Shown here piece by piece: positions 24,601-36,100 of a stretch of 64,000 bases of DNA. The notes under the pieces are model-generated. The model saw only the letters and a program-made list of their open reading frames with translations, did not search any database and had not been told where the DNA came from. Every line of letters starts with the position of its first letter. Position 1 is the stretch's first letter. The position numbers and the translations under genes are program-made. Source of the stretch: Galbula dea (Eukaryota > Chordata > Aves > Piciformes > Galbulidae); the NCBI GenBank assembly GCA_013399015.1, contig VWZX01010669.1:63321-127320 (forward strand). The letters run 5' to 3'.

Positions 24601-27600
24601 AAACAAGGAAAAAGACAAGCTTCAGGTTGAAGGTCCCTGGAGCAACAGCTTTGTACCTTTATTTTCTAACATAGGCGACAAAGATTTAGTCAGTCTCTAT
24701 TGCATACTTCATTTTGAGATGTGATAAAATTCATCCCTGTTCAAAAGTCCAGCATGAGAATTAATCATTATTTAATCTCTGTACTATGCAGAACTTTCCT
24801 GTCCTCTTGTGCAGGGTGAATTTCATGTCTAGGATGTCATATATTCAGTCATTTATCTCACCCCATGCAATAGTCAATGATAAATTTTAGCTCAGATAAC
24901 CCTCCTGGACTTCCATCAAGCTAGATAGAGTGTGGTCAGAGATGGAAGTCAGCCCAGAGGGAACAATGTAGAAAACACCTGGCTATGATGAGTTGTGGAA
25001 AACATGCAGAGACATTCAAATTATTCTAGTGTTGGTTCTTACGATGATTTACAGGTATTTAGCAAAATATTTACCATGTTGCTTGAAAATAACAGGTAGG
25101 GTGACATAATACTAATGAATCATATGAAAAAAGCTCAGGATTTTAGATATAGGTGCCTTTAGACTCCAGAGAGAGGTGATGAAAATTGAAACTTTCAGCA
25201 GTTGAAACTTTCACCTGCTGGGGAAGTCTGAAAAGTCATTTTGGATTCTGTTTTAAATAAAACATAAACCACACACAATCACTTTAGAATCAGGTGCTTA
25301 CTCCCTGAAAGCTCTGGAGTTTTCCCAGGGCTTGAAGCTATCAATATATGATCTTAAATCTGTGGCAAGTCCTGCACCGACCCAGATGGGAAACTTAGTC
25401 ATTGTGGCCTTAGCTGAAGCAGTAAGTGTCCATGCTCACATCCCCTGCTGACAAATAGGGGCCTTTTGTATTCAGTATTTCCTTCAGCTCCAGCCCTGCC
25501 AAAACATTTTTCCTGTATCTGTGAAAGTGGGGATTTTTATTTTTTTTTCATTTTTTTTCTTTCCTTTTTCCAGTTTTATGATTGTTGAAGTCACTATTTA
25601 CTGAACAGGTACTAGAAGTACCACTCACAGCATTTTAGGTCTCTGTGCTTTATGGCTGTAGCCACTGTGAGTAAACAAATGAACCAAGCCTATTTTAAAT
25701 CACAGCTGTAAGAGAAACCTGGACTTGTAAGAAGGCCATTCTAAGTACTCATTGCATTAGGACAAGGCAAAAGGTTTTTGAAGAACATGTCATAATTTTA
25801 GCTAAGACAAAATATTTGTTTCAGTGCCCAGAAAAATATGTACGTAGTGTCTAAGACACCAAGGTGTGCCCTAGTCAGATCCCCTTAATGCAGAAGCAGT
25901 AATTTAACACAAATAATCCAGATTAGGAGTGAAATTTCATGTCATTGAAAAAAAAGTCATAGAAGTTAAAAACATGGGTATTTATGTTAATTTTATTGAA
26001 ATCAAATGGCATTTGGAAGCAACAGTGGGAAAAACAGATAAATATTTTGCTAAAAACATTAGATTCCGCTCTTCCTTAAAATGAAGGGTGGCATTTGTTG
26101 TAAGGAAGCTACATACCATTACTATTCCTCTTACAAATCTGCATGAGCATTCTGTTCAGCAAGTTGCAAAACCACCTGCTAATATCTGCACTTACCTTCT
26201 GGAACACATCAAAAGCTTTACAGCAAAAAGTACATTGCCAGGATGAAGATAGCACTGTCTGTGAATGCTTCAGCTAAATGCAATTTAGCTGATACTTACA
26301 GCATTTATTCTGAGTACAGATTTAAGGAATTTATAACCTTTTTAACCCAAGGATTATCCTATTAAAGTGCTATTAGTTACTAGTTATTATGGGGCTGTGC
26401 CATCTCATTTAACACCATCATTGTTGAAGAATTGTTCACTTCTGACCTTGGGTAGATGCACAATACAGACAAAAAAAAGCATGCTTTTTGGCATTCTTGT
26501 CAATTCATGGAGTGCAAGTTGTGATACGAATTATTCATTCTTAAATGACATTAGCTGTGGAATAAATGTTTTCTTTATGCAGACATATATTCCTATTTGA
26601 AAACAGATGACTGAAAATGCAAAATGCTCTTTTATTGCATTTACTAGCATTTTATTCATGCTTATTAACCATGCTAACTCACGCACAGTTAAATTCCATT
26701 GAAACATGCACTGCTAAAAGGTAGGGGGATGTACTACTAAGAGGAATTACTGTAACAAGCAATTATTATAAAAAGGGGGATTTATAGGCATGAAACTAAG
26801 GTACTACTCATTTTCAAAAATATTTTCATTACATGAAATAATGAAAATCTTGCCATACTAGGCAGGCATTGTATGACATGTAACCAGACATAAGCTTCAT
26901 ATGCAAGAATCATATGAAAGCTTACCTTAGATGACACTATACATTCAAAAATCCTTATTGTGTAACTAAGGGAGAGAGAGAAAGAGAAGTAACAATTTAA
27001 TTGCAAACACAAAAGTAGAGAGAAAATGTTGAGTGAAATTATGCTTACAATTATGTCAAGGTGATATTTTAATCCTTAGTCATGTAAAACATGTAGGAGT
27101 AGAAGCACATGAAGAGTAAAAGGTAGGGATCCAGTTCCACTTCAAAATTATCATTAATATGGAAAAGCTATATTAATATGTACAAGTAACTACAAATCCT
27201 GTAATTAGTCTAAAGTATAGATTGGAATCAAATTATGCAACTGACATTTATGATGAAAATTTCCAAATGTAGCTTCAAAGAAGCTAACACATATATATAT
27301 AGTATTTTCCAGCAGGGGGAAAAAAGCACACACATAACACTGAACCATATATATATATGTTGCAACTCAGTAAGGCAAAATAATCAAGTAAAGACTAATT
27401 ACATACCTGTGCCCTAAGGTATGTGCTTTGTCACATAGCCACAACTACATTACATAAAGTATGCTACTTGCTCTGTAGGAGCCCTTACCTTTAATTAAAC
27501 CTTTTGATACCATAAAACATCCATATATATAAATTCATGTATGTGTATATATATAAAACCACTGAACTTTGTACACATTGTAGCCTTTAAAGAAAAATAC

Positions 27601-29368
27601 CTTAATATTCCAAAACCTACAGGAACATTATCTAGCTTTTTAACATGTTTTAGGTTTGAAATAGTAAATTTGGATGAGTAATATACTGCAGACTGGTTTC
27701 TGGGCATCTTTGCAATTTTAAAACTGCACTGTCAATATTGTGGATTTGGGCAAGACTATAGGCAAACATATTTCTATAGAAAGAGCCAAATTATCTGAAC
27801 CTCACCAAACCCAAATTAAAAATAAGTTCTAGAGGAAATGAAGTAAAAATTATATGCTTCTAAGTAAAAAGTTCTCACTGATTTGAATTGGATCAAGATT
27901 TCATTCTTAGATACTGTAGCTTAAGGTCAGGTATGAATTGGCATTCTAAGCAGTAACTTGTAACCAAAGGCTAATCTGTAATAAGGAGTGCCTTTTAAGC
28001 ACAGCAAATGACTTTATGCTATTTCTGTTCTTTTGCAATAGGTATAGTATTTTCTGTTCTTGTTCAATAGTTCTACAAAGTAATTGAGAGCTGGGGTTTT
28101 TGAGGTGAAAATTTCTATGTCCTGGAAAGGTCTAAGGTTTGTGGTCAAAAGTAGTCACAGTCATTAAATAAACTCTATATAGATACAGGTAGTTCTATGC
28201 CTAGTGGCATAGAAGAAATATGTCTAAAACCTTTGTAACTCTAATGTTAAATACCCATATGCTTGATTTATTTGGCCTTCTTTGCTCATGTGGCATAGAC
28301 ACTGTATGCCATGAGACACCAGCTAGTTTAATCTAAAAAGGCAAATAAATACACACTTTGCATGCAGAAAATAATGCATTTGCATGTGGAAAGAGAGGAA
28401 GGGAATGAAATGGAATGTCCAGAGGAGTATGCTTATTATAAACCTGATTATTCCCCGCCAAGAAGAACGGTTCTCCTGGGTTAATTACTCCGTGATATAT
28501 CACTGCAGAATTAGAATATTTATAGTGGTATTTATTCGTATTTGAAATTCTTCTCAGTTGATCTTAACATCTTTTGAAAAGGTATTTCTCATACAGCATC
28601 TTTATTATCATCAACCTATTAGAATGATCACCAACCTTGATTTCACTCTTAAGATAAATGTTCTCCAAAACCATTTGTTTCATTCTAAAAGAAGCAAAGT
28701 GCCTTATCTGAATCTTTTCATTGACCTCAGTGAGGCTGGTAAGGAATCTGTTCCTTAATGCTTGTAATGGGAGATTCACAGCCATATTTAGGGATCTACC
28801 TCAACAAACTTAAAGGATCAATGCATATGATTTTCCATAGTAAGATGAGTATGAAACATATCATGAGATTCTGTGTATGCATTGTCTTTCAAGATAGATG
28901 AGGTAGTTATTCTTTCCTCTAAGGTCTATTGCATGACTTTTATGACACAAATTTTTTTAAAAAACAGATATTGTATGTGCAATTTTTACTGAGTAGCTCA
29001 TACAGCTGATATCTTTAAGTTCACTCAGCAAAAGTGGAAACAGAAGAACAAAGTACTGTCTATCTAAAATAATATCAGTACATGAAAACTTTTTTTTAGT
29101 ACAGAATAAGGTTTTATTTTTTTATTTTTGTGCTCATAATTATCACTAAAACTTTTTCAGGAAGTGAGCATTAAATTTAGTAACAACTAGGGCCTTTAAT
29201 TTTACACCTAAAATAGTGTAAACAAATGGCTAAAAAATTAGAAAACTGTAGCATACTAGCAGTATTCATAGCCAGAGTATTCATAGCTACTCAGTTGTTC
29301 AAACACCATGCAAAATCAGAAATCCTAGACTTCTCTGTGAGTTGTTCTATGAAAATCCTAGCACTGAG

Positions 29369-29369
29369 C

Positions 29370-29400
<31 letters not shown>

Positions 29401-29402
29401 TG
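29369..29402. repeat. (TA)n microsatellite
   Basis: About ten uninterrupted TA units followed by TACACATATATG, in the intergenic region. Likely polymorphic in length. Confidence 0.95.
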
Positions 29403-29707
29403 CACTCATGATAAATTTCAGATCTCCAATACCTCAGAAATAGATGGATAAATTAAATTCTAGCCAACATAAGGAAAATTCACTTACTGCAATATATACT
29501 GATGCATGGCATAGTGGTCTTTAGCATAACTTACTATCTAAAGATCTGTAATACTAACACCATAGCTAGTACATTCATCAGTCTTGAGTCTGTTGATCTC
29601 ATTCAGGCAACATTCAACTGTATCTCATGATTTTACAAATTCAGACCAGATTGTTGCTTGCTGGAATAAAGCTGAACCAGTTTAAAGCTATACATACGAA
29701 AACAGAG

Positions 29708-29735
<28 letters not shown>
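29708..29735. repeat. (CA)n microsatellite
   Basis: About 14 uninterrupted AC units in the intergenic region, close to the TA repeat. The threonine-histidine repeats in a short open frame here are an artefact of this run. Confidence 0.95.
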
Positions 29736-29739
<4 letters not shown>

Positions 29740-31488
29740 ATCCTCTTCCAGTGAGTCAGAAATCCGTAACTCTTTGCTCTGCGTCAGTGTGATGAGCAGC
29801 CATCCGAAGAGCCCTCCTAAATGAACAAACAGGCTGGAAACTTAAGAGAATGATAATTCAACACATAAGCCAATAAAAGAGTAAATATGACATAATTATG
29901 CTTTTATGCTCTGGTTATTTCATATTCATTTATTTATGATACATAGTCTGTATCATATAGCAAGCCTATCACATAGCCTACCCTGGTTTGCCAAGCTATA
30001 GCCGTTATGCTTGCTTAATCCTGTTTCCTTTGAATTGAACAGTTGAACTGCCAGTTGTGTTAGCAGTCTCAGCACTGAATCCTACAACAGCTGTCCTGTG
30101 TCTAAGCCCTGCAAATCACTAGTCTAAGCAGTTTTCCAGAAGGAGTCTGAAGTAATGGCTAAACCTGCCAGGATGGAGAGGAATCTCAGCGAAGGAGACC
30201 ATTCACAGCCCAAACCCCTGGGAGAGAACCACAATACCACTCTTGGTGGGAGGGAGTAGGGCTGCACCAGGTGATGGTTAATATGAAATTGGGTTCAGAA
30301 GGCAACTATTAACTAGAGGAGGTGGGATTTAGGTTAATGAAGCAGCCCATCACATAGCTGAGAGAAACAACACACCACCCAGGTGAGATCCTAATAACCT
30401 GTATTTTTCAGGACTTCTTTCAGGTCTTACAAAAAACTGAAGTACTGCTCTGTGCAAGATGGGCAAAGTATTTCACCTTTTCAGTTGATCTTTTAAAGTA
30501 ATTATTATTTTTATTTGAGAAGAAAGAAGGGTTTTTGAGTCTAGAAATGTCTATGCTACAAGACTTTTTTAGTCAGTGTGTGTGAGAGTTTTGTTTAAAA
30601 GTGGGCAAAGATTAACTTAGTCTTGTTCTTATCTAATTCTTACAGCCTCGTTCTCACAGTAGCAATGGTATGTTCAACTGCCGCCCCAAGATAAGGTGCC
30701 AGATGTATTAAGACTGTAAGACATGCTGCAACCACAACCATTAATAAAACACTCAGGGTATGATGCAAAGCCCATGCATCTATGCCAGGGTTTCCTGTGG
30801 GGTGACTGATTAGGAGGATACTTGAATCTGACTGAAGTGCTAGGGTATGTTGGCAGTGTTAAGAACTGGGTCAAAATCTCAGACTCAAAGAGCTGGAAGT
30901 AATCTCGAGATACTTAGTGCATATCAGAATCCTAACAAATTGTACTGCTGTTGTTCTTTCAAGCTGCTCTTAATGACTTTTGGTATCAAAGGGTCTATGA
31001 CCTCTGTGAGAAGCTTGCTCTAATGCTTCACTTCTCTGACTGTTGTCTACCCTTAATATTTGCTGCTGTGTTGCCAGATACATTTTTTTTTTTCATGTTC
31101 TAATCTTTAATGCAGCCTTTATGGAAAGAATCAGCTGTGAATGGGGCAGGTCTGGCAACCTCTGAATAAAATGTGTCATGTGCTGTCCATTTCAGAACAC
31201 TACTCAGAAAACTGGACCTATGAAACTTAAACAAACATTTGTCGGCAAAAATCATCAGGTACCTTATTCTCAGCTGTACCTACGGACCACTTTAATGAAC
31301 AGAACTGTAGCTTATATCTTAGGCAATTCCAAATGGCTGGAAAAGGATCTAAGCATTCCCAGCCTATTTCAGATAGCAGTCCATAAATGTAAGAAATTTA
31401 ATTCCCTATCAATATTGATCAAAAGCAAAAAATCTCTCCGTGCTTCTCTCTTAAATAACATAGAGCAGCTTCCCCTGTTGGTGAACAA

Positions 31489-31494
31489 TTTATT
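31489..31494 (-). terminator. Candidate MYBPC1 polyadenylation signal (AATAAA)
   Basis: AATAAA on the minus strand, about 1.59 kb after the proposed stop codon. It is the first canonical hexamer seen in the direction of transcription. Such hexamers are frequent in AT-rich DNA, so this remains a candidate. Confidence 0.3.
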
Positions 31495-32055
31495 GGAAAC
31501 TGGTGCATGTCAAAGGACAGCCTGAATGATGACATGGTGTTTATATTACACTTCAGGACCAGCAAATTAATTCATCCTGATACTCAGTGAAAAAAAAGTT
31601 CCATGATCGACAGAAGCATCTGTATTTCACAACAGCTGGAAATGGAATTACTGAAGAATAATATGTAATTCATGGCAACACTTGGATTTTGGACTTCCTA
31701 AAATGGAAAGCTTAGATAAATTTTTTCTTATCTTAAAAATGTTTTGCAGTATTGTGCAAATAACATAAAAAATTCTTTGTAAACCAAAAGACAGCAATTA
31801 ACTCCTTCTTGTATATAAAATGTAGTATTTGATTGTACTACAAGCAAAGTGCTGAAGACTAAAAAGTTACCACTGAGTGTAAACACAGGCTTGGGGTCTT
31901 AGGAAGCTTAATGAAATAACAAACTAACTTGACCTTTCGGACCTTTCAGTATATAAAAAAAAAAAAATAGATAAAACCAGTCTCCTCAGGGGGTGAGGTC
32001 TTCTGTTACACTGTGGAATAGAAAGTTGGCTTGTGATTAAGGAAAACAATCATAC

Positions 32056-32103
32056 TTCCAGGATGAGGACATCACCTTATTCCAGGATGAGGACATCACC
32101 TTA
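32056..32103. repeat. Perfect tandem duplication, 2 x 24 bp
   Basis: The 24-base unit starting TTCCAGGATGAGGACATCAC occurs twice without mismatch, at 32056-32079 and 32080-32103, inside the probable MYBPC1 3' UTR. A perfect copy pair suggests a recent duplication. Confidence 0.95.
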
Positions 32104-33082
32104 TAAACATGGTATCTTAAAAAAATAAATAATGAAAATTAAGAAACATTATACATGTTTTCATCACATTAATTAAGTGTTTAACTTCATAGACCAAACA
32201 TCTATTGCAATGGCTTCTTGCTAGCAGATCTAAGCTGTAAGAACAGATACATCAGAAAACACAGAAAATGGAAACTGAAAATAAACACAATCCAATCCAT
32301 AAGGTTGTTAAATATTAACGGTTTTCATTATACACTAGCATGATGGAAATAAGATAATTAAGGCAGGATTCAGCTAGCTTAAATTCCCTCTAAATTCCTG
32401 AGTTAGACACTTCTCATCAGCTGGCTCCAGGCAGCTTTGCTTACTTACAACCACAAATTTTTTTTTTTTTTTCCAGAGAAACTTAGCTTATTGCACAGTT
32501 GAAACAAAAGCCTTTGGTGGGAGTTAGTCCAGCTAAATATGAACTTATCTTCTCATAGGAAGTGATTTTCTGAAAAAATATGGTCCTGAGATTATTCATT
32601 AGTAGTCCAATCCAAATCCTAATGCCATTCATAATTAGCATTACCAGTTAACGCTAAACAATCTGGAATTCATAAAATTTATCTATTAATGAAAATAAAG
32701 ATGTATCTTCAGTTGTAGAAGGCTAACCTACTTCTCCTTTCCCCCATGTATTTGCAAAATCCATAGTTTTAAATACTTAAGTTCTTAAAACAAATACAGC
32801 AATTGTATCAATTAGCTTATATCCTTGGGAACAATACAACTTTTTTGTGCATCATTTTGCTAGCAGATTTCCTGGAAAAAAATTTTTGGTTTGCTTAATA
32901 AGTAATTTTAAAACAGACTAAGTCTGCCCTGAACTAATCTTCCTCCTCTCCTTTTTCTCTTGCCATTTCCTTCAGAGATGTCTCTTATTCAAGACGAGTT
33001 TCTTAATGTTTTCCTAAAGAATTTTATGGCTGAATCTTACTGGAGTTTCTCAGGTAAGTGGCATAGCTCTGAGAGTTACACT

Positions 33083-33120
33083 CTACCGTTTTCTCACTTG
33101 AGTAAAAGTCCTTGCAATGA
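33083..33120 (-). CDS. MYBPC1: MYBPC1 terminal coding exon (start of last exon to stop)
   Basis: Joining the split Gly/Val codon at the acceptor ccacatcttcag gives VIARTFTQVRKR and a TAG stop. The mammalian main isoform, as I recall, ends EVKVIAQ, so V-I-A supports this as the true last exon; the bird tail is 9 residues longer than the VIAQ end. A second acceptor 16 bases upstream (tttctacctatag, exon edge at 33136) would instead give a different 37-residue tail. I prefer the V-I-A reading because of the match. Confidence 0.6.
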
Positions 33121-36100
33121 CTGAAGATGTGGATTGCTATAGGTAGAAAAGAGACAATACAGCACATGCACAGCATGTTGGTCCTCCAAATGAAAGCAAA
33201 GCAATCAATACAGTTTATTTTGTCCTACCGAAGTTATTATTTTAATCTAGGAAAGTTTAAAAAGTTGTTTGAACTCCCTTTTGCATTCGCCTTGCATACT
33301 TTTGACTCCTGTACAGATGGGGTTCAGACAAACAGGGCATTTACAATGTTTTAAATCCCTTACCTTTTACTTCCAGTTTGCAATCAACTTCTGCCTCTCC
33401 AAGTGCATTGACTGCTCGGCAGGTGTAAGTGCCTCCATCATAGGGACTGGGTTTGCGAATCTCCAAGGTACAGACACCTTGGTTGCTGAACATTCGATAC
33501 CTTGGATCATTCATTATAACAACTTTGTTTTTCAGCCAGGTTATCTTGGGCTGTGGTAAGAAAGAAAAAGAAAAAAGAAAGCCCACATGCACAAACCTAT
33601 GAACAGAAATATTTTACCAGTTTTTCTGATGTTCACTAAGAGTTGAGAAATTCAGAAATGGTACAAAATAAAGTAATGATAGAAAGGAAACTGTAATTTT
33701 TAACTCAAATGTAAACACAGGCTGCATCATGCATCTGGTTTTAAGCATGATTTGTTCAGTGCAGCTCCTACTACATAATTTAAGTCATAAATATAACCCT
33801 GTTATCAGTATAATAAGTATTGTATAATGGTAGCAAAGAGCTGAGCAATAGCCTTTGGTATCCGATTACTCTAAGTCAATAAGAAACACATGTTTTTTTG
33901 CACAGTAATTTGCACAATCAGAATCTGCAAAGGTGAAGAGTGAACATCAAATGTGTTCTTATACACTCTTGAGTTCTCATTTTACTAGATCTGTTCAGTT
34001 TCTCACGATAGAAAGTTATTTTAGTAACAACCTTTACTGATATATTAACTGTACAATCTGTTGTCAACGCCAGTCCCAATATAGCCCAACTCTTTCCTGA
34101 GGTTCTGCCATTTCACTTAGTTATCTGTGGATTTAGTAACTATTATAATGCCTATAACACAGGTAAGTGGGTCCTTTTTTGTGTTTTTTAGAGCTCACAC
34201 TACTTCTTGTCCTCAGCCTAGCTTGTGAGTGAGACAACTCACAAAAAAAGGCATTACAATTTTTGTTGTCAGGTTAAACTCATGTTTTAACTGATAACGT
34301 TAAGAGCTACACTGTACCTTGGGGTTGCCCCGAACACTGCAGTTCAAAGTGGCGTTGTAACCAGCTACAGCAAATGTGTTCACTAGAGGCTGAGTAAACA
34401 ATGGACGTTCACTGAAGTCAAAATCATCGTAAACTGGATATTTGTAGACTTTACCTATGAAATGAAAAGAAAACATTTATGAAAAAGCGTTGACATGTAG
34501 CTAAATAACCAAATATCTTAAACAGCTACCAAGAGTCAGTTCTGATCTGCACTGCTTTAGGTACCAATGTAACTCTAGTAAAAGAAAGAGCCTTTTTCAC
34601 TCTTTTGCCCATTACTTTTCATAGTTTGTTCTGATTACAAACTGTATCTGAAAATCCATTTTTCTTTCTGCTTCAAACAGTACACTAACAATACAAATAC
34701 CTGAATAGATGTAGTTTCTGTACAAGAAACACATGGTAGTGAAATCTAGGTCCTCACTGCCACTTTATCCCTGCTACGCAATGGGCAGTACCACCAATAA
34801 ATCATCTCCACCTGCACACTAAGCTGGTATATAAAACAGCTTGACAGACTGACTTCTGTTCCTATGCAGAGGCACCATTAAACTTTTTTGCTTCACTAGT
34901 GGCTGACCTAAGCTCTCATACTGACTTCAGTGCAACTTAGGCCTCTCATGACAGGGACAAGTAAGCAGTGATGAATAGCAATTCCTACAGCCATTCTTTT
35001 GTTCCTGATCCCATTTCTAAAAGAGACGTAGTTTTCTATTGAAAAATGGAAATAGGGTTCAGTATCCCAGACCTTCAGTCCTTCCGCCTGGTTGTGTGGG
35101 TTGTACAGGTTGTCTGTCCTCTGCATCATGGCAGTCAAGTATTCCTTCCTTTCAGACAAACTGAGGTGATCAAGTTTGATTGTTTTCCTTTAAACCACCT
35201 GGTTATAGAATTTCCCCTTCCATTAAAGGGTGATTAATTATATTTATTTTTTTCCTAAACTTTGCAGTAGCATTTCAAATTGACTGTTTCTGAAATATCA
35301 GGATTTCTGACTACAGAGTCAGAATTTCTCCAGCTCCACCTGCAAGGGATGTGAAGCAGGGGTTATTCTTATCTGTTGGGTCCTGCCTGAAATGGACAGG
35401 AGCACTTGCACAGCTGATGCCCAGTCTCCACTGGGAGGCAGTGGCCCACCACATTAACAGAACAGCTGTTTTGCTCCTCTTCCAGCTTTTGTCAACTTAG
35501 ATCTGGCAGTGATGACATTAGTCTGAGATCCAAGATCATGGAAAATGTCAGAGCATGGGAAACAGCTTTTTATCTACCAACACTCCCAAGGCCAGGTTGG
35601 ATGGGGCTTTGAACAGCCTGGTGTAGTGGAAAGCATCCCTGCCCATGGCAGAGAGGTTGAAATTAGATGGTCCTTAAGGTCTTTTCCAACGTAAACTATT
35701 CTGTAATTCTGTGAAAATGTCCTAGTCTTGATTAAAACCAACCAACCAAAACCCAAAACAACTATGAACTGTTTGATCAAACCAAGATCACAGAATCACA
35801 CATTGTTAGGAGTTGGAAGGGACCTTGAAAGATCATCTAGTCCAACCCCCCTGCCAGAGCAGGATTCTCTAGATGTCCTAATATGAAATGGTCTAGCTGT
35901 TGTACCTGGTTCTGGCTGCTAGGAATGCATCTGAATATTTTAGAGATATGGCCTTTACCTCCAATCACCTTTCAGCCTCTGAACACACCCTTTCCCTTTT
36001 AATAAGAAATGGATAATTAGCTAACCATCCTTTGCAATCAGAGCACTCTCTTTGGTCATTGTTGCATCCTCACTGAGGCCACACATGTTTTCAGCAAAGA

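Larger units (their letters stand above)
19301..31488. other. Intergenic region between MYBPC1 3' end and CHPT1 promoter
   Basis: About 12 kb, AT-rich. It holds TA and CA microsatellites near 29.4-29.7 kb, a possible decayed CR1 tail near 21.6 kb and T-rich stretches (for example 25536-25575). No recognised protein domain, tRNA or rRNA. Open frames do not exceed about 100 codons except one of 115 codons at 31178-31525, which I do not believe is coding. Confidence 0.75.
31489..33082 (-). other. MYBPC1: Probable MYBPC1 3' untranslated region
   Basis: AT-rich sequence with no further domain match after the MYBPC1 stop. Scanning leftward, the first canonical AATAAA on the minus strand is at 31494-31489; no earlier AATAAA or ATTAAA was seen. 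That would give a UTR of about 1.6 kb. The downstream element is not strongly GU-rich, so the exact end is uncertain. A 24-bp tandem duplication and an exon-like plus-strand segment lie inside it. Confidence 0.35.

Noticed and set aside
29627..29824. Open frame with Thr-His repeats
   Set aside because: Produced by the CA microsatellite.
31178..31525. A 115-codon plus-strand open frame near the MYBPC1 3' end
   Set aside because: No recognisable domain and AT-rich context; it overlaps the opposite-strand candidate poly(A) signal. Treated as chance.
32200..32240. Alternative terminal MYBPC1 exon with acceptor ttcttacag near 32240
   Set aside because: It would stop after a single residue; the acceptor at 33121 gives the conserved V-I-A end.
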